Assembly (NCBI GenBank): GCA_032358165.1
Contig: JAALGY010000032.1
Span: 372,001 to 436,000, forward strand
Reading direction: 5' to 3'
From: Diplosphaera chodatii
Taxonomy: Eukaryota; Chlorophyta; Trebouxiophyceae; Prasiolales; Stichococcaceae
Length of the DNA stretch: 64,000 nucleotides
Each line of letters starts with the position of its first letter. Within the stretch, counting starts at the first letter, position 1. Shown in pieces: positions 16,364-28,542 of this stretch. Under the pieces are notes generated by a model, which was given only the letters and a program-made list of their open reading frames with translations, was not told where the DNA came from and did not search any database. Made by a program: the position numbers and the translations under genes.

Positions 16364-19300
16364 ATGCTCAAGCGGAAGCAGGAGCTGCTGCAGCAGCGGC
16401 AGCAGCAGCAGCAGCGGCAGCAGCAGCAGCAGGAGCCACAGGTGCAGGCGCCGTCGATGCCGCAGGGGCAGCAGAAGACCCCCGCCGCCGAGGCGACCCG
16501 CTTGCAGGGGCTGCTGCAGCATGAGCTGGGCTTGCAGGTGCTGTGGTGCCGCTGGCTGCAGTGTCATGCTGTTCAGCATCCATGGCCCCGTGCTGCCTCA
16601 GCACTGTCCAGCAATGGTCACATCAGCAAGGAAGCACTCACAGAGAAGTTCTGCAATTGGTGTGTCAGGCGAGGGTTGCAAAGGGGCAGCTGACGCTCAG
16701 CGACGGCGGAGCCCGCATCAGCCGCCGGATCGCTGCACTCAGCCAGGCTCTCAGGTCGGGGTACCTGGAAGTGCACATACCAGGTTGCATGCCTGAGCTC
16801 GCCTACGCATGTCTCGTATGCCAAGGCCTCATTGCTGGCGCCTGATATGCTGGCCATTCGCGCTTCTGAGTTTACACCCCTGGCTGGATTGCAGGGCTCT
16901 TGGCAGAGGCGACCTGGCAGACGGCGCTGTGAACACCACACCTTCAGCCAAAGCCGCTGCGCCAGCAGCTGCGCCGAAGCCGGACCCCCAGCGTGTCTTC
17001 AGCTACCGCAATGCCGCCGGCAAGCTGCAGGTATGGCGGAGATGTGTGGCTGCAGGCAAGGTGGAGCAACCCTGCACAGCATGCACGCACTTGCGTGCAT
17101 ACGTGCGCTTCTGTTGGGGCAGCAGCTTACAGCCACCTGTCCCACTATGTGCAGGGGCCCTTCACGCTGCAGCAGCTGGCGGCGCTGGCTGACGGCGGGC
17201 TGCTGCCTCATGACACGCCCATCACCCATCCAGCACGCGGCACAGCGCCCCTGCGCTTCTTCCTGGACCAGGTGTGCGTAGGCCTCAGGTTTCCTTTCTG
17301 AAGAGGGGCCACTTCATCAGTCATATTTGATGCCTGTTGCAATGATTTGCGATGCAAAAACGGATAGGACAGGGGCTGCCAATGGTGTTCCCTGCTGTGG
17401 CTTCGTTCGCAGTATACGAGTGCATTGCCTGAGTGCAGGCAGCGCGAATGCAGCAGCCTCAGGATGCAGCGCATCCCAGCAGCCCGCCGCCGAGGGCCAA
17501 TGGCCACCCGCCAAAGCGCAGCCCAGCTGACGGCGGCGGTGCAACCAGGTTGCTGCCTGTGGTGCTTCCAGTTTCTCCCTGGCATGCAGCCACCCTGTGC
17601 CCAGTCGGATTTGTGCGGATTGAGATCTGCGACTGCAGCCGAGGTGCGATATCATTCCCTATTGAATTCCCTATTCAGCACGTCTGAAGCGCAATGTCTT
17701 GCCTGACATAGCACCGGAGGCGGTCGGGACTCTAAGCGGCGGCGGTGGGATGACAAAGGCCGCGGCAGCCGAGGGGTGCGCTTCTCCCCAGAGGCGCTCA
17801 GCACGCAGCAGCGGTGGCGGCGGGACACGCTGGCTGCGCTGCAACAAGAGGTGCAAGCTCCCAACTGCTGCTCTGTGCCACAGCCTGCCCTGGTCTGTGC
17901 TTTAGCCCAGTCAGCAAAGACGCAGACCAGCAACTTGAGCCCTGTTCAGATGCTTCACAAGGAGCTTATCGTGCAGTTTGAGGTGTTTGCTCTGCACGTG
18001 CACCCGAGCTGGGCATGATCTGTTCAGGGGCCTTCAGGGGCCATCTCGTCTGGGGCCTTTAGACATGCAAGCCGCCATGATAGCCTGCAGGCTTCCGGTG
18101 TACATGCTTGCAACTACTGATGCAGCTCAGGGGTTGCATGGTTGCAGGTGGCGGCGGCGGTGCAGGCCGAGGACGAGGGCGAGTGGGTCTTCACCGGTGG
18201 AGACGGCAAGGAAAGCGGACCCTACTCCCTGGCCCAGCTCCGGAAGCTGCTCAGCAGGTGTGGAAGTCTGCTTCAGCAATTGTAAATGCACCTGCAAGAG
18301 TTACCAGGTGCGCACGCCAGGGCTGTACGCCCCATGCAGTATGTGTTGCACCTGACATCCTGGGTGTTGACGCACTGTGCTGTGTGCAGGGGCACGCTGC
18401 AGGCGACAGATATGCTGCATGACGAGGAGGCCGGTGTGTCCATCCAGGTGAGCTTGTGAGGCGGTCATCCTACCACATGCTCTGTGTGACTCGCGGCTGA
18501 TGTTACTGCAGCTCGCAGTAGATAAACGGCAGGTGCGGTTGCTGCGGAGGCACAAGCTGCTTGCTATGCTGACCGTGGATGCAGGCAAGTCAGCTGCTGA
18601 AGTCGACGGCGCAGCTGGCGGCGGCTGCTCAGGCTGGCATGCAGGCGCAGCCACAGCCACGGCCCCGGGGCAGTGGAGAGGTTGCGGCTCGGGATACTGT
18701 GCCCGCCCATTCGCCAGTTGGTCGTGTCATCTCGCCTGCTGCAGGTGTGAGTCCCCTTTTCTTGACTGCTTGATCTTGACTTTTGATAGGTTTGTGATCT
18801 TGCACAGTCTTTTTGCTTTGCTGTAAGTGGTCGTTATAAGCAACTGGGCAGGCGAGTGTCAAGGCGTAGTTGCATTGCAATTTTGATGGGCAACACGTCA
18901 ACCCAAATGCAGGCGGGTATGAGGCCACCTCCCCACCAGGCTTCGAGGCAGGCTACGACCCCTTCGCGCAGCACAGCTCGCCGCCGGGTTCAGAGCTGGG
19001 GCCTGCATTTGGTGCGCAGTCTGCAGATGCCGCCGCTACTGCTGCCAACCCCGTCAGCGTGCCGAGCCAGCATGCTAATCAGCAGCCACAGCAACATCAG
19101 CAGGCGCAGCAGGCGCAGCAGCAGCAGCAGCAGTCACCGGCAGCCGATCTGCCAGACTGGGATCCACCAGCCGATGGGCAGCAGCCTGTTGAGCCCGATT
19201 GGGAGCCGCCTGCCGCGCCCGACTGGGAGCCGCCCGCCCCACGCGACTGGAGCCCCGCTGCAAGGGTCGATGCACCTGACGCAGCGGCGCCGCCTGCGCC

Positions 19301-20352
19301 ACTGCCTGTCGCTGCCAACCCTTCGCAAGCGCCAATGCCATCAGGCGCCGCCAGCTGCGGGCCGCAGTCAGCCGTGCCTCCGGCCGGCATGGAGCATGCG
19401 CCGCCGCCGACGCTGCCGGCGCAGCTGCAGTCTGGCCCGCGGTCATTGACCCAGCCCCTGCCGCCGGCTGGCATCGACTTCAGCCTGCTGCAGGCTGCGG
19501 TGCAGAGCGTCACATCGCCCCGCTTCCCGCTTCTTCCCGCCGCCCCGCTGCCCGCGCCCAGCTTCCCACCGCCTGCAGCCCAGACGGCCCTGACCCACCC
19601 TGCAGCAGCGCCGAGCCCGCCCCAGCACCAGGCTGCCCAAGCCGACAGCCAGCCGCAGCCAGCAGACGGGGTGCCGCCGCCGCCGCCGCCGCTGCCGGAG
19701 GACCCTGCGCTGCTGCAGAAGCTGAACCGCAAGGCCCGCTGGCGGCGCATGAAGGACGAGGCGGTATGCTCTAGGGTTTACGAATTAGGGCATGTATGTC
19801 TGTTCTGAGATCTCGTTACACACCAGCATGGTCAGGGCACTGTCGCCAACGTTCGGTGCCACCCAATGCCATGTGACTGCTGTGGCGGCCACAGGAACAG
19901 CAGCAGAGGCTGGCAGCGGCGCAGGCCTTAGGCGCACCCGCTGGTGCCAGCCGGCCAGATGGCAGCACACAACTGCCAGGGGCCTGGGCAGCGGGAAGTG
20001 TCAGCACGCACCAGCCGCAGCTGCTGCCAGTCGTGCCACAGCACTCGGCTGCAGTGCCGTCACAGCAGCCCTGGATGCAGCAGCAGGCTGTGCAGCAGGC
20101 GCCAACGCCAGCACCGCAGGCGTATGCGCAGGCTGCTGCTTGGCAGCCGCCCATGCATCAGCAGCCTTCGTCGCCGCAGCAGCAGCAGCAGCAGCAACAG
20201 CAGCCTACGTGGGTCGCCGGCTACCAACAGCAACCGCTACTGCCAGCGCCGGCTGCTGTGGAGGCACCACGCCCTCTGGCATTGCAGCACTGGCAGCAGC
20301 AGCCGGCGGCGGCAGAAGTGTATCAGGCAGTGCTGCCACAGCAGCAGCAGCT

Positions 20353-20388
<36 letters not shown>

Positions 20389-22502
20389 CCCATCACCGCA
20401 GCAGCTTTGGCACCAGCATGTACAGGTCCTGTCACGGCCGCAGCCACCATGGACACAGCAGCAGCAGCAGCAGCAGCATCATCCGGCGCAGCCTGCTCAC
20501 ACAACCCAGCAGCCAGCTACGGCGCACCATCCCCAGCAGCCCATCCTCGTGCATCCACAGCAGCAGTCACTGCTCCCGCCGCCGCCGCAGGCACCGCTCC
20601 AGCAGCAGCAGCAGCAGCAGCAGCGCGTTGTGCCGCAGCCTCAGCCGCAGCAGTATGCCGGCAGCCCAGCGCAACAGACACAGGCGTATGCGCCCAGCGG
20701 GCAGCCGCCGGGGCCGCAGCAGCCCTGGCGGCCCGCCATGCACCAGGCGCCAGCTCAGCCGCCAGGCATCTGGCCGCCGCCACGGCCTCAGATGCCCCCA
20801 CATCAGCAGCAGCCGGGCTTTGATCCTGCGGCGCGTCCGCCGCAGCTCCCCGTGCCTGCGCCCACCCTGCAGCACCCGCTCGCCCCGCGGCCCAGCGGGC
20901 CCCGGGCGATGGGACCCGCCCGCAGCATGCTGGACCCAGAGTCCCTCCGACGGCAGGCTGCTCAGCGCGTCTCGCAGCTGCCTGGCTCTATTACCAGTGC
21001 AACGACAGCTGCGCAAGGCCACCCAGGCCCTGCTGCAGCTGGCAGTTTCCCAGTCAACCCAACAGCGCAGCAGCAGATGGGGCCCGGCAGCGGGCAGCCA
21101 GCGCTCAGCAGAACCCTGCCAGGCAGTGCTCCAGCAGCACCCACAGCCCCTGGTGGCATGGCACTAGATGCCGAGGCCCTGCGGTGGCAGGCGGCCCAGC
21201 GGCTGGGCGGCGGCATCCCCACCCCGCAGCATGTTGGCGGTCCCACGCAGCAGTGGGGTGTGCCACCTGCAGTGGCTGCAACGCTGCAGGATGTGCAGGT
21301 ATGATGCCGATGTCAGCACCTGAGTAGCTTTCAGGCGAAGGGTTGCGAAATATATGCGTGAGGGTGTCGTATCTGTATGCAGCCAATGCGAGTGTCTGAA
21401 CGGAGCGTTCTCTTAGAAAAGACAGATTCCCCAGGCGCTTATGCAGACCATTTGACGTGGCCACTGTAGGCGGCAGGGCATCTACAGGATCAGCGGCAGC
21501 TGGAAGCAGCATTGGCTGTGTTGCGTCCAGCGCCAGAGGTGGGTTTGTCCCAGACCGGCGACTGGTGCATGCTGTGGTCGCCTGCCACTGCGGTGCTGCC
21601 TGCAGTGATTTCCCGAGCTCACTCCAGGCGCTTGTTTTGAAGCGCTTAGAGATGTTACTTGGCAGACACTACAGGCATCAGCGTCGTGTGCGGCGTGTGG
21701 CACACTGCTGGAAAATGTGTTGCATTGCTGCTCCTCAAGTCTGAGGAGCCTGTGTGTCACGGCATCTTGGTCAGCTACCGAGGCAGGGAGCATCATACGC
21801 CTGATGCTGTGGAATCCTGGTACCCTGCAGCATGCGGCATTGGCGGCTGTGGCGTCGCTGCTGCGGCTGCCGGTGTGCCGGGACCCTGCGGCGTGGCTGG
21901 CGGGCGAGCTGCATCGCGCCGGCTTGTACCCCGGCAACAAGGGCACAGGGGTGAGTGGAGGGTGCCGCGATGGCTTTTCTGCACTGGCCGTCATGTAGTT
22001 TTAAAGACACGGCCTCGGGCTGCACCCCGACAGCAGGACATAGGGCCGCATGGGAGACTGCAGATTAGGTCGATGAGTAGGCCGTGCAATGGTTCTGCAC
22101 TTGACTGCAAGGCGAGTGATGAGGCTGTATGGACGTTAGGCAGGATGCAGTCCACAATTCAGCCCCTGCAGCGGGGCCAAGAGGTTGCCCATTCAAGCCT
22201 GTTATGCTGTTATCCTGGGCAGGACAATCGTTCTTGCTGTGAAAGCCTTGTGTAAAGATGGCGCAGACTGCCCACCAGATTGCAGCAGCGTGTGTCATGG
22301 TTTGTGCACCTCCTTCGACGCCTATCACTTGGTAGCCGACCCCTTGATCACTGTCCCGCAGGCTCAGGGCTACCAGCAGCCGATGCAGCAGCCGCCATAC
22401 CTGCGCCCGCTGCATCAGCACGCGCTTGCCAATGGCGGGGGCCGAGGCCTTGGCCGCATGCACGCCAGAGGCCACGGCGGCTTTGGCGGCAGGAACCAGT
22501 GA
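16364..22502 (+). CDS. Large Gln/Pro-rich protein with GYF-type domains
   Basis: GYF domains bind proline-rich peptides and occur in splicing, mRNA-repression and chromatin adaptors. First ATG in frame is 16364 (MLKRKQELLQQR), although the exon is open back to the acceptor at 16309. A GYF-like module is split over exons near 16895-17030 and 17155-17270 (VFSYRNAAGKLQ, then GPFTLQQLAALADGGLL). A second lies at about 18148-18450 (GEWVFTGGDGKESGPYSLAQ, then LRKLLSRGTLQATDML). Between them is RRRWDDKGRGSRGVRFSPEA. The C-terminal half (18910-21298) is very rich in Q, P and A with long CAG runs and 'DWEPPA' repeats. Last exons: about 21468-21535, about 21785-21950 and 22364-22502, ending GGFGGRNQ and TGA. 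The next gene converges on it. The family beyond GYF is unknown; it may be the C-terminus of the JmjC gene rather than a separate gene. Confidence 0.7.
16385..16437 (+). repeat. CAG-rich trinucleotide tract (poly-Gln)
   Basis: A run of CAG codons broken by CGG, encoding a Gln-rich stretch (QQRQQQQQRQQQQQ) near the start of the GYF-domain protein. Similar tracts recur at about 19110-19135, 20178-20203, 20339-20390, 20456-20477 and 20599-20623 in the same gene. Confidence 0.9.
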
Positions 22503-22925
22503 CGGCAAGTTAGAAAGGAGTGTGCTAAACATGAGTCATGCAGAGCTTCGTGCAGCGCAGCTCTGATGCAAAGCTAAGCGCAGCGTGCTTGTGGGGTTGG
22601 GTGGGCATCTGCAAGTTGAAGGGTAATGCGTTCAATGTGCAGTATCATATCTGCGTGATCTTGCCACGTCTGTAAAGTGCATAACGTGACCACCATGATT
22701 CCAGCAGCGTAAGCCCTTACAATGACATAATTGTTTGCACTTTTGGTCTCGGCCGAAAACCGCCACCATCACACACACTACATAAAGCTTCTGGCCACAA
22801 GTGGCAGCCCATCTGGTATCAGGTTCGAACAAGCAAGACCACACGAAAGCACCAACAAAGACCAGAACCACATCATATGTACACTGTTCCGATGCACAGC
22901 AATAGACATAACGTCACTCGGTGCC
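22503..22925. other. Convergent 3' region between the GYF gene and the kinase gene
   Basis: 423 bp separating two facing stop codons (22502 and 22926). It is AT-richer than the flanking exons and has no coding signal. It should hold both 3' UTRs and polyadenylation sites; no specific signal is claimed. Confidence 0.5.
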
Positions 22926-25900
22926 TACACCTGCCACCAGGGCTTCCTGCTGCCGGCAGACTGCCGGTCCCGGAGGCTGCGCTGCGGCGTGCCTCTGGAC
23001 TGCGCCGCCGCCGCCGCCGAGTCTTGAGCAGCTTCCGACGCAGCGCGCTGCCTGGTGCTCCTGCCAGAGTCGGCGGGCGAGGCCTGGGCGCGGGGCCGCT
23101 TCGCATCGGGCCTGACGCTCTTTGAAGCAGCTTGGCTTGGTGGCCTGCGTATGATACGTCGCTGTCAGCAGACCTGAAAACATACATGCATTGGATGATG
23201 TGCTACAGGGTCCAGGTGTATCCGGAGAGCGGCAGAGGAGGCCAGGGCTCGGATCTGGTGTGGCAGTTCCTTGGTAGCATGGACAGTTGCCATTGCTCCT
23301 GCAGTCGCACCTGGGCCGCTTTGCTGCAGGTGACACCTGCAGGCGCTGCCGCTGTCGGTGCCGCCGCTGCTGGGGCTGCTGCTGTGGCTGCTGCTGTGGA
23401 CGCGGCGGCAGGGACGATGCCAGCGCCGCCAGGGCCTCGACCGCTGCGGAGTGTGCAGCAGTGGTCGTGTCATCGGCATCCCCGCTGCTGCTGCCACCGC
23501 CGCCACAGCTGCGTGTGTTGCCGCTGCCGCCGCCGCCCTCCGAGACCGCCGCAGCAGGCGCGAGGGCCTGAGCAGCCGCACTGCCACCATTCAGGCTGCT
23601 GTGCCACGGCGCTGCTGTGCCCAACCCACCGCCGCTGGCGCTGCCGGCCTGTTCACGACCATGCGCCGGCCGCTGCTGGTGGGACTCACACGGCCGGGGA
23701 TTCCGGCCCCCCTGCAGCGGGTCGCCTGCGGGCGACACCTCGTCGACCAGCGGCCCCAGCCGCAGCCAGGTGCTCTGCGGGTCGGCCGTGCTGCCGCCGG
23801 GGTGGAGACTGCTGCCGCCGGGGTGGAGACTGCTGCCGTCCGGGTGGAGACGGCCGCTGCCGTCTGTCGCTGCCGTGCAGCCGCTGCTCTCCGCAGGCGG
23901 CGGCGCTGCTGCGGTTCGGGCTGGTATCGCCGGCGCCCTGGCAGCAGGCGGAGGAGGCATTGCAGGCGCAGCCTCAGCTTGCTGCTGCTGCTGCACCTGC
24001 TGCTGCTGGGCATGTGGCCCCTGCAGCACGCTGTGCTGCCCGCTGCGGGCGCCGTCAGCAGCCGCAACACTGGCTGCCCCAGGCAGCGCGGTCCGCCGGC
24101 TGCATCCCGGCTCAGCCGCCGGCGCGCCTGCAGCCGCGCCAGGCGCCGCCCATTGCGCAGGCGGCAGGTGCTGCGCATCCAAGGCCTGTGCGGCAGCGGC
24201 AGCCTGCGCCGCCCCTGCCCCCGCCTGCATCCCCGGCAGCCGCAGCGCAGCGCTCCAGTGCTGGACCGCAAAGCCGCCGGCCGCAGGCGAGCCAGACTTG
24301 ACCGCTGGGTCTGCTGACCTGGCCCGGGGTTCGCTTGCACGCGGGCCGCACGTCGCCGCCGCCGCCGCCGCCCCCGAACCCTGCAGCCCATGTCTCGGCG
24401 CGGGCCGCAGCGGCGGCGTCAGACGCTGCTGCGCTGCCATCGGCTTTGCAGCCGGTGCCAGAGGCGGCGACACCTGCTCATGCAAGATGGGCAACAGCGT
24501 CATCTCAGGTGCAGGGCCCTGCAAGTCCCTCTACCACGGGCTACAGCTCTCATATGAAACCGTCAAATTTGCTGCAGCACAGCTGGTGCTGTGTCTGCAG
24601 GCCCGGCACCGCACCTGCGCAGGCGCAGCGGCGGCCGCAGCGGCGGCGGCCTCGGATCGCAGCACCGCGGCCAGCGGCGTCAGGGGCTGCAGGAAGCCGT
24701 GCTGCAAAGCCGCGCGCGCAGTCAGCCGTGCACCCGGCTCCAAGACGAGCAGCCTCGACACCAAATCCGCAAGGCTTCGATCCTGCGCTACAATTTGAAC
24801 GGTGTTTTTTGATCACAGCAAGAGGTGTTCGTGTCCTATTACACACTCTACTCCACTCTAACCCTACTCCACTGTATTCCTACTATTACCTTTGCTCCCA
24901 TAACACTGCTTTGGCGCCCCCTGCCCACCATGCCACTTTGCTGCGGCTGCGGCTTTCCCGAGGGCATTACCAAGGGACGCTTTGTTTCGTTGCAACGGTG
25001 TGACCCAGCAGCGTTAGGTTGCTGAGGATCATTCGAATCTGCAAAGCGCATGCTGCGCTCCGCACCAGGGTGGCCAGCTCCCGCAGCAGCGGTGTCGCCG
25101 TCAGGTGCCAGCCGCGCAGCTCGCCGCGCCGTGGGACCAGCCCTGCAGCAGGCTCCGCCCCTGGCGCAGCCTCCGCGTGCGCCGCCGCCGACTGCATGCC
25201 CAGCGCATTGCCGGCCCCTGGCCGGAGTGCCGCCGAGATCTGTTGAGCATATCACAGGACACACAATCCCACAGCCTGCTGTCGGTTCTGCCAGCATGGG
25301 CTGATATGTGCAGGGTGGTAGCATGTCCTGATGCCACCATACATACTTGCACATGCATCACTTCTACACGATGTCCCAACAGAACACCTGCTGCAAGAGG
25401 CCAGCTGGCGTGTGCGCCGGGAACAACGGGCGTTGCAGCGCAACCTCCGCCAGAACGCAGCCCAGCGACCAGATGTCGGCCGGGGGCCCGACAGGCGCCG
25501 AGCCGCTGATTACCTACACCTCCCATACAGCACAAACATCACGACGTGTCCACCGCACGAAAATTTTAAGCAAACACCTCCGGTCACCAACCGCACATGA
25601 GTGCGGCTGTGATATGAGCGATGTTTCCAGGCAATGCTTGAAAGGTTGCTTTGCCTGACTGGCACCCTCGATGTCATGGCCGGCATCAATCACTGGGCTA
25701 CAACTGTCATGCACGTGTAGGTTGCAAGCGTGCATCATCAGCTTGAACTGGTGGTACTCTGACGACACTTGCCTCCGGAGCACGGTAGGATAGCGTCTGG
25801 AGGTCAAAGCTGAGGCGCACGGTGTCGACGCCCGCCACCGAAAAGCAGCTGCCGAAGTCGGCCAGCTTCACGCCAACCCCTGCGGCGCCTGCAGCGCTAT

Positions 25901-27713
25901 CAAGTACACATTTATATGTTGTTGGCTAAACATAGCCTGCTGTCAATGATCGCAGGTGGCTTTGGCATAAATAAAATATAGCAAGCTGCGCTAACCAATG
26001 CATTTGGCCCCACACCTGCCGCAAAGGCTCCATGTTGCCCACTGGACACTGCAAATCCTGATTCTCAGTGATGCTTTCGTCTAAGGTCAGTGTCAACATT
26101 GCAGGTTCGCACCTGCCTGCCGTGCCAAAAGCACGTTGTCCGGCTTCAGGTCTGCGTGCACTATGCCGGATGCATGCAGAGCCTCCACAGCAGTCTGCAA
26201 GCAAGCACGACACATTTAGGAGTGGGGGTCAGCGACGGGAAGGCATGAGCATGCAGATGATTTTTGCCACTGCTTTTGCATGTGAAATCAGCAGAAGCTC
26301 GGTACATACACCGCTGCATGCTCCTGGCACCATTGGCATAAGTCAAATCAAACCATCATTGATTTTCACCTACCAGCAACTGCTGAGCAATCTTGCACAG
26401 CGCTCCCATGCGGGCGGCCGGCAATGCAGCTGCCATCGACACAATGTGATCGAGCAGGCTGCCGTGTAGTCGCTCCAGCGCTAGTACGAAGTGGCCCTGT
26501 AGTGATGCCAACCAGTAATGTCACATGACCCGCTTGCTTGCAGCATGGATGTAACCGACATCTGCACAAACAATGCAGATGGGAGTTTCCTCCACTACTG
26601 TGGAAACACAGAGAACCCCGCCGGGCCTGCAGTGCCGTCAGGCAGCATGTGGTGAATGTCGGCTTCTGTGGCGGCTTGCCTTGAAGTGGAACGCTCCGCG
26701 CAGCGACACAATGTGGGCGGCCGCTGCCGGGTGGGCTGCCACCGACAGAAACCGCAGCACCCGCGCCTCCTGCGCAGTTGTAAGAGACACTGGCGAAGCA
26801 GCTGATATGGCAGGGTGTCAGCGTGTGATGACACCAGCAGGGTTCGCTGCATGCCGCCCGTGTCTGGAGCCGCTACAGCAGCAGTGCTCCTGGTGCATGT
26901 TCTCCATGTGCCAGTAGTCCGTCAGGGCTGCGATCCGGTGGCATCACTGACGCCGAGAGAGACCTCCTGGCACAAATGGGAAGCGACTGCGCCTCTTTAC
27001 TTGTTTTCGAAACATCATGCTGGGCACACCTTCTGGCCTGCGGCCGCCAGGTGGCGGCGCATTATCTTCAGCACCACTGGTGGCGCCCCCCGCCGCAGTT
27101 CGTCCGCCGCCAGCACCACCTGCGCCGAGGCGCCATCGCCAATTGGGCCCAGGTACCTACACCATCCAAATCCATTCGATTTCTCATGGTCTGACTGCCT
27201 GCATGCTGGAAGGCACGACCCTGCAGTAACATGTGCACGGCACGAAACACTCTTTTCAGCAGGCCTCAGCAGGGATGGCAACACATCCCCTGGAATGCCT
27301 GCACTGACAGACCATGATGAAACAGAGGTCGGGCCCATACTGCACTGAAAGTATCATGACCTGTATCGGCGGGCCAGCAGCGGCAGGTGCGTGCCGACCC
27401 GCAGCCGCCCGTCCGGCAACGTCCAGCCGCCCTCCGGAACCATTGCTGCTTCCGCCGCTGCCGCCACTTGGCCATCAGCCGCTGTGCTCCCAGCGAGCAT
27501 TTGAACTCTGTCGCTGGCGCTGCCTGTACCTATGCTTCTAGCGGTGGCGGTGACGGTGGCAGACCTGCACGACGCGGTGAAGGCTGCGAGGCCGGCTGTC
27601 AGCTGCGGCAGCGGGGCCAGCGGTGCCGCTGGCATGCAGGGGAGGGAATCCAGTTCCGCCGGCACCCATGTTGCAAAGGCACGGCCGCGGCTGCCACTGC
27701 AGTCTGGAGTCAT
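22926..27713 (-). CDS. Protein kinase, CMGC DYRK/HIPK-like
   Basis: Ser/Thr (possibly dual-specificity) kinase. Domains in order on the minus strand: an N-terminal exon (27713-about 27360) rich in Ala/Ser/Thr and ending VGTHLPLLARRYR; Gly-loop and ATP lysine (LGPIGDGASAQVVLA, VVLKIMRRH; about 27152-27028); EARVLRFLSVAAHP; FVLALERLHGSLLDH (about 26493-26373); catalytic loop SGIVHADLKPDNVLL (26202-26112); VKLADFGSCFSVAG (DFG); TLSYRAPE; then PPADIWSLGCVLAEV and QRPLFPAHTPAGLL; and the C-lobe end LVSRLLVLEPGARLTARAAL. HAD in place of HRD and the DFGS motif fit DYRK/HIPK/PRP4 relatives. A long low-complexity tail follows, with four SLHPGG-like repeats and basic KRPR motifs, ending WWQV and TAG at 22926. 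Two introns use GC donors (26679 and 25772). Substrate is unknown. The start is the first ATG of an open exon and is tentative. Confidence 0.88.
23788..23855 (-). repeat. 21-bp tandem repeat in the kinase tail
   Basis: About three to four copies of a unit seen on the plus strand as CTGCCGCCGGGGTGGAGACTG. On the coding strand it encodes a heptad around SSLHPGG (earlier copies RLHPDG, SLHPGG). It is in frame, so copy-number change would keep the ORF open. Confidence 0.85.
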
Positions 27714-28542
27714 CGGGCGGCGGTCTGGCCCTCAGGATGAGCGTGTTGTCCGACGCCTCACGTGGCAGCACCCCTGACATGCTCTGCTCATTGTTTCAAT
27801 TGGAGAGCTGCGCTTGCGGCATGGTACAGTCAACATGTTGTTCTGCCAGCGCCCTCGAACCTCCACATGCACCAAGCTGATCACATCATGATGAATTTTC
27901 AGGCTTGAACCGCATACTCGACCATTCCGCTGAAGAATGCATGCTGCAACCGGCATCAGAATGCAGCAATGTGCATGTGCCCAGCTACAACGTAGGGGAC
28001 ACTGTGCCTGCAAACGCAAGCTGCTCCAACTGCCAATCTTTAAGCTCACTGCGCACGAGGGCTGCTTGCGGCGGTTTTGAGCTGTGACGGTCAGATGATG
28101 GGGATGAAGTAATGATACTGCTGTGTCACAAAGCACCGCACAGTCGCTTGTTGGAATAGAACAACATCAGCGATTCGCATGCAGGACGGTCATAAGATGT
28201 GAAGTGGGCCACAGGGCCAGCTGCAGGGCATCACACGCAACGCTGCTTCCCACCCTGTGTGCATGCGTCAGCATCTCGCAAGGTCTTGCGGCACGTGCCA
28301 CGGGTCATGTGTGGCCCAAAGATTGCTTGATCTTTCGAGGAGCGCGTGCAAACGTGCACTCGCCCTCTTGCGAGAGGCTGGTGTGCCGCAGTATAGTTTG
28401 AACACCGTCCCGGTTGTAGGTGGACTTGATCGGAACAAGTTGCCGTTCACAGTCAGCGAAAGCGAAGCTTCCCCCTGGCGGCTTTATATTACTGCGGGTG
28501 CAGCACATTCTGTTGGCATCATTCGCAACGAATTGCGTGGCT
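27714..28542. promoter_or_regulatory. Presumed divergent promoter region, kinase / EamA transporter
   Basis: 829 bp between the kinase start (27713, minus) and the transporter ATG (28543, plus). No coding motif is seen. Function is inferred only from the divergent gene order, and the 5' UTRs must lie here. Confidence 0.35.

Noticed and set aside
16310..16596. Ser/Arg/Cys-rich frame continuing in phase from the JmjC exon (MLLRLRAYSSR...)
   Set aside because: It would result from joining AT|GTGAGT to 16310, but the other frame (LFKPGGRGAAAQMLKRKQEL) is clearly the coding one. I ended the JmjC model at the TGA instead.
19097..19750. Long antisense frames over the GYF gene (also 20205-20504 and 14447-15151)
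   Set aside because: They are mirror images of Pro/Gln/Ala-rich GC-biased exons. There are no motifs or splice logic, and the sense strand explains the sequence.
22914..24524. A single 536-aa minus-strand frame across the kinase tail, ending at 22914
   Set aside because: Only its upstream part is real. Splicing at CCCAG|GTGCGA and CGCAG|GCCACC moves to another frame, which gives a coherent Ser/Lys/Arg-rich end and stops at 22926.
24835..24905. CTAACCCTACTCC-rich stretch as a telomeric repeat
   Set aside because: It is only loosely similar, without repeated CCCTAAA units.
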